Assembly (NCBI RefSeq): GCF_001439695.1
Contig: NZ_JYLL01000008.1
Location: forward strand, 1-64,000
DNA from: Pseudomonas veronii
Lineage (GTDB): Bacteria; Pseudomonadota; Gammaproteobacteria; Pseudomonadales; Pseudomonadaceae
Length of the DNA: 64,000 nucleotides
Reading direction: 5' to 3'
The translations under genes were made by a program, and so were the position numbers. A model generated the notes under the pieces. The model was not told where the DNA came from and made no database searches. It was given only the letters and a program-made list of their open reading frames with translations. Below are positions 7,847-16,258 of the stretch, piece by piece. Position 1 is the stretch's first letter; every line of letters begins with the position of its first letter.

Positions 7847-9433
7847 ATGCGCAATCAGATGCTCACCTCATTGAATGTGAAGGCCCCGCCGATGCTATTT
7901 CCTCTCGTTTATTTCGCAGCCACTCATACCCACACGCCACAACCTGCCCCTCGCGATAAACCCTCGCCTTACGATCCCCCATCCGATCTGACGCCAGACG
8001 ACAGTAACCGCAGAAAACACCCGCTGCACACTGACGGCGACGTGACAATCAGTCGACTCATTGACTGGGATACATCGACCCCTGAAAAGCCGGAGATTAT
8101 GAACAATTGGCTTTTAGTGGAAAGCGGTAACCATTCGGACCGTATCCATGTACGCAGTTGGCCCGGCGACAAGCTGCAAATCCTGATCAACGACAAGCCC
8201 TATTTTTTCGACATCAAAGAAAAACAGGGCCCGGAGCAGCACCTCTGGATCGAGACCCAAGGGGGCGATGACACGGTAATAATCGACGATGACGTCAAGC
8301 TTCGTGTTGACGTTGAAGGGGGCGATGGCAACGACTACATCCGGGCAGGCGGCGGCCGGAGCAGACTCTATGGCGGGAACGGCAAGGACTTCCTGCAACT
8401 GGGCAGTGGTCTCGGCTATGCCGAGGGCAATGACGGCGACGACACCATCCTTGGGGGAAGCGGCCATGCCGTGATGTATGGCAATAAGGGCATGGACCTG
8501 CTCATTGCCGGCGACGGTCCCGCCACCAAGCAGAGTTATCTGGACGGTGGCGACAACGAAGATGTACTCGTCTCAGGCAGCGGGCATACGGTTTCACATG
8601 GCGGCAATGACGATGATCTTCTTATAGGGCGCGACCGTACCACCTTCTATACAGGGAAAGGCCACGACACCATTTTGAATAATCAGCGCAAAGACCGTAT
8701 CTACGCCAACGCCAGTGATCATTTCGACCGTACCCAAGGCTCGGCTTTCACCGAGGTCAAACCCAGCAACGCCGGCGAGCAGGCGTTCATCGTGAAAGAC
8801 GGGCACCTGGAGTTCAAACAACGGGTAACCGACGACCTCGAATTCCTGCGCAGTTCGCCGCTAGGCCAACAGACCCTTGCCAAAATGGATGAACTCGCCG
8901 TGCTGAACGGCGGCAAAGTCACCATCGAACGAGGTGACTCGGGCAACACGTCATACATTTTCTGGAGAACTGATCAGGACGAGCTGACACCTGAGGCATA
9001 CGAAGCTCTCACCCCATCGGAGCAGGGAATCATCCAAAATGGTGTGGCCGGTTTGGGCGCCAATAGTGCCCACATTTTTTATGACCCCCAGTCTACCCGG
9101 GAGCGAGCTGACGGTACCTTTACAGGGTTTCCCGTAAACGGCCTCTTTCACGAGATTGGGCATGCCTACAATGGCGCCACCGGCACGTTCCTGGCGGGTG
9201 AGAGTACCCAACGTCGGGAATCAGGCAGAACGGACGTCGTCCCGCATTTAGAACACCAAGTCGTTGGCCTGCCCAGCGATGCAGAACCTTTTGACCTCGA
9301 TAACGACCCCGCCACGCCACCAAGCACCATTAATCCAAAACCCTTCACTGAGAACGGTCTGCTCGAAGAAATGGGTAAACCGCTTAGGAAAAGTTACCGA
9401 TTTGATCTCAGTGCTCAGGGGGACGGTCTCTAG
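7847..9433 (+). CDS. RTX-repeat protein with M91-like zinc protease domain
   Basis: About 528 residues from the ATG at 7847. The frame opens at a GTG at 7673, and 7892 is another possible start, so the N-terminus is uncertain. Residues ~138-285 contain glycine/aspartate repeats of the hemolysin calcium-binding type (GGDGNDYIRAGGG, YGGNGKDFLQLGSG, GNDGDDTILGGSG). The C-terminal domain has HEIGHAYNG at about residue 435, an HExxH-type zinc site. It ends NPKPFTENGLLEEMGKPLR, recalling the M91 peptidases NleD and HopH1, which are injected effectors. No Sec signal is evident. It could be exported by type I (repeats) or type III machinery. Probably a secreted effector or toxin. Confidence 0.7.
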   Translation: MRNQMLTSLNVKAPPMLFPLVYFAATHTHTPQPAPRDKPSPYDPPSDLTPDDSNRRKHPLHTDGDVTISRLIDWDTSTPEKPEIMNNWLLVESGNHSDRIHVRSWPGDKLQILINDKPYFFDIKEKQGPEQHLWIETQGGDDTVIIDDDVKLRVDVEGGDGNDYIRAGGGRSRLYGGNGKDFLQLGSGLGYAEGNDGDDTILGGSGHAVMYGNKGMDLLIAGDGPATKQSYLDGGDNEDVLVSGSGHTVSHGGNDDDLLIGRDRTTFYTGKGHDTILNNQRKDRIYANASDHFDRTQGSAFTEVKPSNAGEQAFIVKDGHLEFKQRVTDDLEFLRSSPLGQQTLAKMDELAVLNGGKVTIERGDSGNTSYIFWRTDQDELTPEAYEALTPSEQGIIQNGVAGLGANSAHIFYDPQSTRERADGTFTGFPVNGLFHEIGHAYNGATGTFLAGESTQRRESGRTDVVPHLEHQVVGLPSDAEPFDLDNDPATPPSTINPKPFTENGLLEEMGKPLRKSYRFDLSAQGDGL

Positions 9434-9434
9434 T

Positions 9435-9668
9435 ACACCCTTCACACGCCAGCCGGTCAGCCATATCAACAACCTCAGCACCCAGAACGCCACGGCTGCC
9501 GAGCAGCAAAGCGCTGTGACCGAGTGGATCAACCGCAGCATGGTCCATATCCGACATATGGTCGAAGAGCGGGTGCAAAGCGGCCATGCCACTGAAACCA
9601 ATACGCAAAGCCTGCTCAACGCCAATGCCTGGGTGATCGCGCTGATGAGCCGCTTCAAGGTGCAGTGA
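9435..9668 (+). pseudogene. Remnant of a methyl-accepting chemotaxis protein C-terminus
   Basis: Immediately after the protease stop, an open frame reads VSHINNLSTQNATAAEQQSA then VTEWINRSMVHIRHMVEE. This is a decayed version of the end of the MCP signalling domain, normally [17 protein letters not shown]. The conserved EEQSAVAEE has become EQQSAVTEW. No sensor, membrane or hairpin-tip part remains. The frame runs to a TGA at 9668. I read it as the tail of a receptor gene left by a deletion that also brought the protease gene to this place. Confidence 0.6.
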
Positions 9669-9682
9669 TAAATTAATGAGAC

Positions 9683-9705
9683 ACTCCCGTGCAATGCATG
9701 GGAGT
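9683..9705 (+). terminator. Hairpin after the MCP remnant
   Basis: ACTCCC (9683-9688) pairs with GGGAGT (9700-9705), with a further TGCA/TGCA inner pairing. It has no clear T-run, so terminator function is only suggested by its position. Confidence 0.4.
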
Positions 9706-9758
9706 AGGTCTATCCTGACAGCTCCGGGTGCAGAGTTTCACCACACAGGAGGTGTTCC

Positions 9759-10220
9759 ATGCGCGCTGTCGAGCAGTCGGTCCGCCTGGAGCGGATCAGT
9801 CAGGAACGCTTTATCCAAGCGCCTATCGAGGCTGTCTACAACTATGTAACCCAGCCCGATCGCTGGCACGAATGGCACCCGACCTCCCTCAGTGCCGACA
9901 CCGGCACCACCGGTTCACTCTCCGCCGGCACGCGCTTTACCGAGGTGATCGACCTGCTGGGCGTGCGGGTGCCGATGAGTTACCGCGTGCAGATCGCCCG
10001 GCCGCCGGAAGAATTCAAGGCGGTATTCACCTCCCTGGCCGTCGACGGCTCGATTCACTACAGCCTGCACGCCTGTCGTGACGGCACGCTGTTCAAGCGC
10101 GTGTTGACCTATGAAACCGAACTGCAACTGGCCGGCTTGCACGAGCGCATGGTGGAGCTGTCCACGGTTGCGCTGGACCAGCTCAAGCAACGCTTGGAAA
10201 ACCCCGCCTTCGTCGAATGA
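9759..10220 (+). CDS. SRPBCC (START-like) family protein
   Basis: 153 residues, with AGGAGG 7 nt before the ATG. It has the SRPBCC helix-grip pattern: ISQERFIQAPIEAVYNYVTQ at the start, PDRWHEWHP, then alternating strands and a long C-terminal helix (LHERMVELSTVALDQLKQRL). Such proteins bind hydrophobic small ligands in a central pocket, and the ligand cannot be read here. It precedes the lhg regulator by about 160 bp and is probably a separate transcript. Confidence 0.75.
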   Translation: MRAVEQSVRLERISQERFIQAPIEAVYNYVTQPDRWHEWHPTSLSADTGTTGSLSAGTRFTEVIDLLGVRVPMSYRVQIARPPEEFKAVFTSLAVDGSIHYSLHACRDGTLFKRVLTYETELQLAGLHERMVELSTVALDQLKQRLENPAFVE

Positions 10221-10325
10221 GCCAACATACCGTCGAGCTTCCGCACGGCCGCGATGCGCCTTAGTCTCGACGGCGAGCCTATCGACCCAACGACCGGACA
10301 GCCTGCAAACATCTCCGGCAACATC

Positions 10326-10362
10326 TTGACAAGGCAAAAGCGTAACCTCTATTGTCTGACAA
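10326..10362 (+). promoter_or_regulatory. lhgR promoter with overlapping FCD/GntR operator
   Basis: TTGACA (10326-10331) and TATTGT (10350-10355) are 18 bases apart. The palindrome TTGTCTGACAA (10352-10362) overlaps the -10 and the expected start point. It fits TNGTNNNACNA, the consensus of FadR/FCD-type GntR regulators, so autorepression is likely. Confidence 0.65.
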
Positions 10363-10384
10363 CCTGACTACCAAGGTTTTTTCC

Positions 10385-11095
10385 ATGCTTGAGCTCCAGC
10401 GCCCTGACTCGCTCGTTGTACGGGTCGTCAGCGCCATCCGCGCCGAAATCGATTCTGGCCAATTGGCGCCCGAGTCGCGTTTGCCCACTGAACAGCAACT
10501 GGCTGAACAACTGAACGTCAGCCGCTCGGTGGTGCGCGAAGCCATTGCCCAACTCAAGGCCGATGGTGTGCTGACAGCCAAGCGTGGCCTGGGCTCATTT
10601 ATCTCGCAAACCCCTGCGGGTACGGTGTTTCGCTTCCCGGAAAAAAACGGTCGTCGTCCGGACCTGGCGCAGATGTTCGAAGTGCGCCTGTGGATCGAAA
10701 CCCAGGCCGCCTCGATCGCCGCCCAACGCCGTGATGCCGACGACCTGCAGCGCATGCAGAAGGCGCTGCGGGAAATGCACGACCAGCGCGCCGACTTCGA
10801 GGCCGCCGCCCTCGCCGATGTCGAGTTTCATCGCGCCATCGCCGAAGCCAGCAAGAATGACTACTTTGTCGCCTTCCACGACTTTCTGCGCAGCCAGTTG
10901 GCCAGTGCGCGCAAAACCGCCTGGGAAAACTCGGCGTCGCGTTTTGCCAGTGGCTCGGCCGACGCCACCCAGGAACACCAGGCGCTTTACCAGGCCATCG
11001 CCGACGGTGATGCCCAAGCGGCCGCAGCCAATGCCGAAGCGCACCTGCGCGCAGCGGCCAAACGCCTGCAACTTGAGCTGCCTGCCACGAATTGA
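10385..11095 (+). CDS. lhgR: GntR/FCD-family repressor of L-2-hydroxyglutarate use
   Basis: 236 residues from ATG 10385; a TTG 11 codons upstream lies inside the operator and is less likely. The N-terminal winged helix (residues 10-75) contains LPTEQQLAEQLNVSRSVVRE, the GntR signature. Residues 95-230 form the all-helical FCD domain, with D..FH (LADVEFHRAIAEAS) and a later H (EAHLRAAAKRL) as metal/ligand residues. It is followed by lhgO and a transporter. A matching operator precedes each transcription unit. LhgR regulators of this kind respond to L-2-hydroxyglutarate in P. putida; the ligand here is inferred from that. Confidence 0.75.
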   Translation: MLELQRPDSLVVRVVSAIRAEIDSGQLAPESRLPTEQQLAEQLNVSRSVVREAIAQLKADGVLTAKRGLGSFISQTPAGTVFRFPEKNGRRPDLAQMFEVRLWIETQAASIAAQRRDADDLQRMQKALREMHDQRADFEAAALADVEFHRAIAEASKNDYFVAFHDFLRSQLASARKTAWENSASRFASGSADATQEHQALYQAIADGDAQAAAANAEAHLRAAAKRLQLELPATN

Positions 11096-11151
11096 ATGAT
11101 CCAAGCTTTGTGCAGCGTGCCTCAGGCACGCCATTTTTTTAACAAAAACAT

Positions 11152-11162
11152 TAGTCTGACAA
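11152..11162 (+). promoter_or_regulatory. Second FCD/GntR site, upstream of lhgO
   Basis: TAGTCTGACAA fits TNGTNNNACNA. It shares the 14-base GTCTGACAACCTGA with the site in front of lhgR (11154-11167 and 10354-10367). It is 46 bp before the lhgO start. Confidence 0.65.
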
Positions 11163-11207
11163 CCTGATAAGCAGACTGAAATGTGCAGCCCTTAGGTACT
11201 CCAAACC

Positions 11208-12401
11208 ATGATTTACGATTTCTGCATCATCGGCGGTGGCATCGTCGGCCTGGCCACTGCGATGGAGCTGCTCAAACGCCAGCCCAACGCCTCACTGGTG
11301 ATCCTGGAAAAAGAAGCCTCGCTGGCCAAGCACCAGACCGGGCATAACAGTGGGGTGATTCACGCTGGCATCTACTACGCCCCCGGCAGCCTCAAGGCCG
11401 ATCTGTGTAAACGCGGCGCCGAGGCCACCAAACGGTTTTGCCGCGAACACGGGATCAAGTTCGAGGTGTGCGGCAAGTTGCTGGTGGCCTCCACGCCCCT
11501 GGAAATGCAGCGCATGGAGGCACTTTATGCGCGCTCGCAGTTGAATGAGCTGAAGGTCGAACGCCTGGACGCCGACCAACTGCGCCAGCGCGAGCCCAAC
11601 ATCATCGGTCTGGGCGGCTTGTTTCTCGATGCGACCGGCATTGTCGATTACCGCGAAGTCTGCGAAACCATGGCCCAGGTGATTCGCCGACAAGGCGGTG
11701 AGATCTGCCTGGAGCGCACCGTCACCGCCATTTCGGAAGACACCGACAAGGTCACCGTCAACACCCGCGGCGAAGCGTGGCAAGCCAGGCACCTGGTGGT
11801 CTGCGCCGGCCTGCAGTCGGATCGGCTGGCGACGATGGCCGGGGTCAAGATCGACCACCAGATCATCCCCTTTCGCGGCGAGTACTTCCGCCTGCCGGCC
11901 TCGAAGAACAACCTCGTCAACCACCTGATCTACCCGATTCCGGACCCGGAACTGCCGTTCCTCGGCGTGCACCTGACGCGGATGATCGACGGCAGCATCA
12001 CGGTCGGCCCCAACGCCGTGCTGGGCCTGGGCCGGGAGAACTACCGCAAGTTCTCGATCAACTGGCGCGACGTGGCGCAGTACGCCAGCTTCCCCGGTTT
12101 CTGGAAAACCCTCTGGCAGAACCTGGGTTCGGGCAGCGTCGAGATGAAAAACTCACTGTTCAAGTCCGGCTACCTGGAGCAATGCCGCAAGTACTGCCCG
12201 TCGTTGAACCGCGAAGATCTGCTGCCCTACGAAGCAGGCATCCGCGCCCAGGCCGTGATGCGCGACGGCAGCCTGGTCCACGACTTTCTGTTCGCCCAGA
12301 CGCCCCGCATGCTCCATGTCTGCAACGCGCCCTCACCCGCCGCCACCTCGGCGATTCCCATCGGCGAAATGATCGCCGATCGCATGTTCACACCCGGCTG
12401 A
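11208..12401 (+). CDS. lhgO: L-2-hydroxyglutarate oxidase/dehydrogenase
   Basis: 397 residues of the DAO/FAD-dependent oxidoreductase family. The dinucleotide-binding IIGGGIVGLATAMELL lies at the N-terminus. HQTGHNSGVIHAGIYY is the LhgO signature around the flavin and substrate site. Late blocks include PFLGVHLTRMIDGSITVGPN and LLPYEAGIRAQAV. It oxidises L-2-hydroxyglutarate to 2-oxoglutarate at the inner membrane, passing electrons to the quinone pool in homologs. It is downstream of its likely repressor and an operator, and is followed after 82 bp by a dicarboxylate-type transporter. Confidence 0.9.
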   Translation: MIYDFCIIGGGIVGLATAMELLKRQPNASLVILEKEASLAKHQTGHNSGVIHAGIYYAPGSLKADLCKRGAEATKRFCREHGIKFEVCGKLLVASTPLEMQRMEALYARSQLNELKVERLDADQLRQREPNIIGLGGLFLDATGIVDYREVCETMAQVIRRQGGEICLERTVTAISEDTDKVTVNTRGEAWQARHLVVCAGLQSDRLATMAGVKIDHQIIPFRGEYFRLPASKNNLVNHLIYPIPDPELPFLGVHLTRMIDGSITVGPNAVLGLGRENYRKFSINWRDVAQYASFPGFWKTLWQNLGSGSVEMKNSLFKSGYLEQCRKYCPSLNREDLLPYEAGIRAQAVMRDGSLVHDFLFAQTPRMLHVCNAPSPAATSAIPIGEMIADRMFTPG

Positions 12402-12483
12402 CACCGCATCCCCGGCCCTTCCCGGGCCATCGCCACAAGCGTCACTTTGACAATAAATATAATGACTCAGAAGGAAGTACAGA

Positions 12484-13809
12484 ATGACGGCAACACCGCA
12501 TACCGCTGCCCCGGAAACGCCGGCACAAAGCAAAAAACGCCTGCGCAAAGTCGCCGCCGCCACGATCTTCGGATCGATGCTGGAGTGGTACGACTTTTAC
12601 CTGTACGCCACCATGGCGGCCATCGTGTTCTCGAAGATCTTCTTCGACAACAGTGACCCGAAAACCGCCTCGCTCATGGCCTTTTCCACCTTCGCCATCG
12701 GCTTTATCGCCCGACCCTTCGGCGGCATTCTGTTCGGCTACCTGGGCGACAAGTTCGGCCGTAAGCAGGTGCTGGTATTGACCTTCTGCATGATGGGCGT
12801 GTGTACCACGCTGATCGGCCTGATCCCCAGCTATGCCTCCATCGGCATCTGGGCGCCGATCATCCTGGTGTTCATCCGGATCATCCAGGGCCTGGGCGCC
12901 GGGGCCGAGTTGTCGGGCGCGGCGGTCACTTCCTACGAGCACGCGTCGGAAGGCAAGCGCGGTAGCCAGGGCGCCTGGCCGGCGTTGGGCCTGAACCTGG
13001 GCCTGCTGCTGTCGTCATTGACCGTGTACCTGCTGACCATCAATGGCAACGACTTCATGCTGGCAGGCGGCTGGCGTATCCCGTTCATCTGCAGTATCGC
13101 GTTGGTGGGCGTCGGCCTGTGGGTGCGCAACAGCATTCCGGAAACCCCGGAGTTCAAGGAGCTGAGCCAGGCACCCAAGGTCGCCAAGCCTTCGCCACTC
13201 AAAGCGCTGTTCAAGAACGATCTCAAGGGGTTGGCGGTGGTGTTCTTCGTAGCCATTGGCTACAACGCCCTGAGCTATATCTTCAAGACGTTTTCCCTGG
13301 CCTACCTGACTCAATTCAAAGGCGTCGATGTGCACGTCACGTCGCTGTCGGTGACCATTGCCAGCCTGATCGCCATCGTCGCGGTGCCGTGCTTCGGCTG
13401 GCTGTGCGACAAATGGAGCAGCAAAAAAGTGCTGGTACTCGGCGGCGTCTGCTCGCTGTTGTTTGCCTACCCGTTCCTGGCCCTGCTCGACACTGGCGAC
13501 AGCCTGATGATCTACATTGCCATCGGCGTCGGCACCGGCCTGCTCGCTCCCATGATGTTCGCGCCCCAGGGCTCGTTCTTAAGCCGGCAATTCCCGACCC
13601 AGACGCGTTCCTCGGGCTTCGGCACCGGCCGCGAAATCGGTACCGCTATCGCCGGCGGCCTGGCACCGCTGGGAGCCTTGTCCCTGGTGGCCGCGTCGCC
13701 GACCCACGCCACAGGCGGGGTGGTGATTATCCTCGCGATCGCGGCACTGCTGGTGGTGGTGTTCGCCCTGTGCGACCAGGGCCGTAAACACTCGACCTTC
13801 AAGAACTGA
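12484..13809 (+). CDS. MFS metabolite:H+ symporter, probably for 2-hydroxyglutarate or a related diacid
   Basis: 441 residues, about 12 membrane helices, with AAGGAAG 6 nt before the ATG. The start of helix 1 reads GSMLEWYDFYLYATMAAIVF. The loop 2-3 motif is GYLGDKFGRKQ, which with RPFGG is diagnostic of the MHS family that includes KgtP, PcaT and ShiA. Being third after lhgR-lhgO, it most likely imports 2-hydroxyglutarate, glutarate or 2-oxoglutarate. Substrate is inferred from context only. Confidence 0.8.
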   Translation: MTATPHTAAPETPAQSKKRLRKVAAATIFGSMLEWYDFYLYATMAAIVFSKIFFDNSDPKTASLMAFSTFAIGFIARPFGGILFGYLGDKFGRKQVLVLTFCMMGVCTTLIGLIPSYASIGIWAPIILVFIRIIQGLGAGAELSGAAVTSYEHASEGKRGSQGAWPALGLNLGLLLSSLTVYLLTINGNDFMLAGGWRIPFICSIALVGVGLWVRNSIPETPEFKELSQAPKVAKPSPLKALFKNDLKGLAVVFFVAIGYNALSYIFKTFSLAYLTQFKGVDVHVTSLSVTIASLIAIVAVPCFGWLCDKWSSKKVLVLGGVCSLLFAYPFLALLDTGDSLMIYIAIGVGTGLLAPMMFAPQGSFLSRQFPTQTRSSGFGTGREIGTAIAGGLAPLGALSLVAASPTHATGGVVIILAIAALLVVVFALCDQGRKHSTFKN

Positions 13810-13832
13810 GCGAAAAACCTCGGTCGACTTCA

Positions 13833-13867
13833 GCGCGGGGGCCAGGCCATGGCCTGTGCCCTTGCGC
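13833..13867 (+). terminator. GC-rich hairpin after the lhg transporter
   Basis: The palindrome CAGGCCATGGCCTG (13843-13856) is nested in further pairing between GCGC...GGGC (from 13833) and GCCC..GCGC (to 13867). It starts 23 bp after the transporter stop and lacks a T-run. Likely a 3'-end structure. Confidence 0.45.
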
Positions 13868-13960
13868 ATGACCGACGTCAAGGCCGCTCTTCACGTAACC
13901 GGGTAACCTAAAAATGTGAGATGAGTATTCACTCCCCCGAAGAAACCCTAGGAGCACCCG

Positions 13961-15214
13961 TTGAAAACCCGTCACTGCCTCGTCGTCCTCTTCCTGATCA
14001 CGACGTTGACGTTACTCATGGATATACCGGTCAAGACGTGGCTGACCTCAGCGACCCTCAGTTTGCTGCTCGGCACTTGCGCGCTGGTGTACATGGCGGC
14101 GTCCTGTGTACTGGCCAGTCGCTGGTCGGTGGTGGAGAACGTGTTTGGCGGCCTGGATCGCGTCTATGAAGTACACAAGTGGTTGGGCATCTGGGCGCTG
14201 GTGTTCGCCACGTATCACTTTGTGTTCAAAGCTAACCTGGATGTGTGGAACAGCGTGCCCATCCTGGAGCTGCCCAAATACTGGACGCGCCTCGTCCGTC
14301 AACTGAGCTACGTGGCGCTGGGCCTGATCGTGCTGTTGGCGTTGAACCGCAACATTCCTTACAACGTCTGGCGCTGGTGGCACAAGTTGTCTGGCCCGCT
14401 GTTCCTGATCGTGATCCTGCACGGGCTGAGTTTCAAATCGCCGATCACCCTGACCGCGCCATCGGGCGTCTGGTTGACCTTGTGCTGCAGCCTGGGCGTC
14501 ATCGGAGCCCTCTATAAATTGGTGCTTTACCCCTGGGTTGGGCGTGCCGGCGAATACCGGGTGACGGCCGTCAACCGCGCCAACGGCGCGTTGCATTTGA
14601 CACTGGCGCCAATTCACAAAGGGTTTGACTTCAAGGCCGGGCAATTCGCGTTCCTGGCCATGCAGGTCAAAGGGTTGCGCGAGCCGCACCCCTTCACGAT
14701 CGCCAGCGCTAACCGTGAAAACGGGCAGATTGCGTTCATGATCAGAGGGTTGGGGGATTACACCAACGCCCTGGCAGACTGCGCCAAGGTCGGCATGCGC
14801 GCCGATCTGTATGCGCCTTACGGGCGCTTCAAGCGTGCCGTGCAGGCCGAACGGGAAATCTGGATCGGCGCCGGCGTGGGCATTTCGCCGTTTATTTCCT
14901 GGCTGCAAGACCCTGCCGCCAAAGACTTCGACAAAGCCACGCTGGTCTATTGCTTCACGCCCGCGCGCGCCTTCCCGCCGGCCGAACAGGTGCAGACCAT
15001 GGCCCGCTTACGGGGTGCGCAATTCGTCAGTAATGCCGGCGGCCTCGAACGCTTGGCCGACACCCTGCGCCAAGCCGTGGCCGAGACCGACCCCGACAAA
15101 GTGCATATCAGCTTCTGCGGCCCCAAAGGCTTGCTGGTCAAGGTTCGCGAGCTGATGAACGCCCACCGGATTCCACCGGCCAACCTGCACAGCGAACGGT
15201 TCGAGTTTCGCTGA
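13961..15214 (+). CDS. Ferric-reductase-like membrane flavocytochrome
   Basis: 417 residues from a TTG start, supported by AGGAG 7 nt upstream. The N-terminal ~200 residues form about six membrane helices with paired histidines (EVHKWLGIWALVFATYHFVF and WWHKLSGPLFLIVILHG), the heme ligands of ferric reductase/NOX domains. The C-terminal half is a ferredoxin-NADP reductase fold: FAD-binding REPHPFTIAS, NAD(P)-binding IWIGAGVGISPF, and a terminal FCGPKGL block. It should move electrons from NAD(P)H across the inner membrane to a metal or other acceptor. It precedes a metal-binding DUF411 gene by about 107 bp. Confidence 0.82.
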   Translation: MKTRHCLVVLFLITTLTLLMDIPVKTWLTSATLSLLLGTCALVYMAASCVLASRWSVVENVFGGLDRVYEVHKWLGIWALVFATYHFVFKANLDVWNSVPILELPKYWTRLVRQLSYVALGLIVLLALNRNIPYNVWRWWHKLSGPLFLIVILHGLSFKSPITLTAPSGVWLTLCCSLGVIGALYKLVLYPWVGRAGEYRVTAVNRANGALHLTLAPIHKGFDFKAGQFAFLAMQVKGLREPHPFTIASANRENGQIAFMIRGLGDYTNALADCAKVGMRADLYAPYGRFKRAVQAEREIWIGAGVGISPFISWLQDPAAKDFDKATLVYCFTPARAFPPAEQVQTMARLRGAQFVSNAGGLERLADTLRQAVAETDPDKVHISFCGPKGLLVKVRELMNAHRIPPANLHSERFEFR

Positions 15215-15321
15215 AACCACAGGACGCAGGTCAACCCAGCACCTGAAGGGGGTTTGGCGGTGGACGTAAACTGGCATGATAGCGCCCATCCCACAATCTT
15301 CTCTGACTTGCGAGACGCCCC

Positions 15322-15768
15322 ATGAAAACCCCATTGCGACTGGCCCTGCTTTCAGCCCTGTTGACCACCGGCCTGGCCCAGGCGGCCGAGCTGATCCCCA
15401 TCGACGTACACCGCGACGCCAACTGCGGCTGCTGCAAACAATGGATCCGCCATCTGGAAAGCCACGGTTTCAAGGTCAATGATCACGTTGAGACCGATAT
15501 GAGCGCGGTCAAACAACGCCTCGGCGTCGCGCCGCGCCTGGGCTCGTGCCATACCGCCGTGATCGACGGCAAGTTCGTCGAAGGTCACGTACCCGCCGAG
15601 CACGTGTTGGCGCTGCGCAAGCGCGATGATCTGCTCGGTATCGCCGCGCCGGGCATGCCCATGGGTTCGCCCGGCATGGAAATGGACGGCCACGGCGACG
15701 CCTACCAAGTCATCGGCCTGACCCGCGACGGTAAAGATGTGGTGGTGGCCGACTACCCGGCACACTGA
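15322..15768 (+). CDS. Periplasmic DUF411 metal-binding protein
   Basis: 148 residues with a signal peptide (MKTPLRLALLSALLTTGLAQ then AAE). The DUF411 core has DANCGCCKQWIRHLE with a CxCC cluster and later GSCHTAV, in a thioredoxin-like layout. C-terminal Met/His-rich PGMPMGSPGMEMDGHGD looks suited to copper or another soft metal. DUF411 proteins often accompany copper resistance genes. The next gene begins 4 bp after the stop, so the two are probably co-transcribed. Confidence 0.75.
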   Translation: MKTPLRLALLSALLTTGLAQAAELIPIDVHRDANCGCCKQWIRHLESHGFKVNDHVETDMSAVKQRLGVAPRLGSCHTAVIDGKFVEGHVPAEHVLALRKRDDLLGIAAPGMPMGSPGMEMDGHGDAYQVIGLTRDGKDVVVADYPAH

Positions 15769-15771
15769 TCG

Positions 15772-16215
15772 ATGCTGACGGGTTACCTGGGGCTGTTTTT
15801 TGCGGCGTTCGGCGCCGCCACCCTCCTGCCCTTGCAATCGGAAGCCGTGCTGGTGGGCCTGCTGCTCAGCGGGCATTACAGCCTGTGGTGGCTGCTGGGC
15901 ATTGCGACGCTGGGCAACGTGCTCGGCTCGCTGGTCAATTGGCTGCTGGGGCGCTCGATCGAGCACTTCAAGGCGCGGCGCTGGTTTCCGGTCAACGCCC
16001 GGCAACTCGACAAGGCGCGCCGCCACTACGAACGCTGGGGGCATTGGACGTTATTGCTCAGTTGGGTGCCGATCATCGGCGACCCGCTGACCTTGATCGC
16101 CGGGGTGATGCGCGAACCGCTGTGGCGCTTTTTGCTGCTGGTGACCCTGGCCAAGGGCGTGCGTTATGGCGTGCTGGCCGCGCTGACCCTGCACTGGGTG
16201 TTAATCCCCACTTAA
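15772..16215 (+). CDS. YqaA/DedA-family membrane protein
   Basis: 147 residues with four or five hydrophobic helices. The early FGAATLLPLQSEAVLVGLLL, then GNVLGSLVNWLLGR and LLLSWVPIIGDPLTLIAGVM, are the re-entrant and signature regions of YqaA proteins, the short branch of the DedA/SNARE-associated superfamily linked to membrane lipid flipping. Its role next to a DUF411 gene is unknown. Confidence 0.82.
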   Translation: MLTGYLGLFFAAFGAATLLPLQSEAVLVGLLLSGHYSLWWLLGIATLGNVLGSLVNWLLGRSIEHFKARRWFPVNARQLDKARRHYERWGHWTLLLSWVPIIGDPLTLIAGVMREPLWRFLLLVTLAKGVRYGVLAALTLHWVLIPT

Positions 16216-16258
16216 TCGCCTGCAAACAGCATCCGAGCTCCCCACTCGGAGCCCCGCC

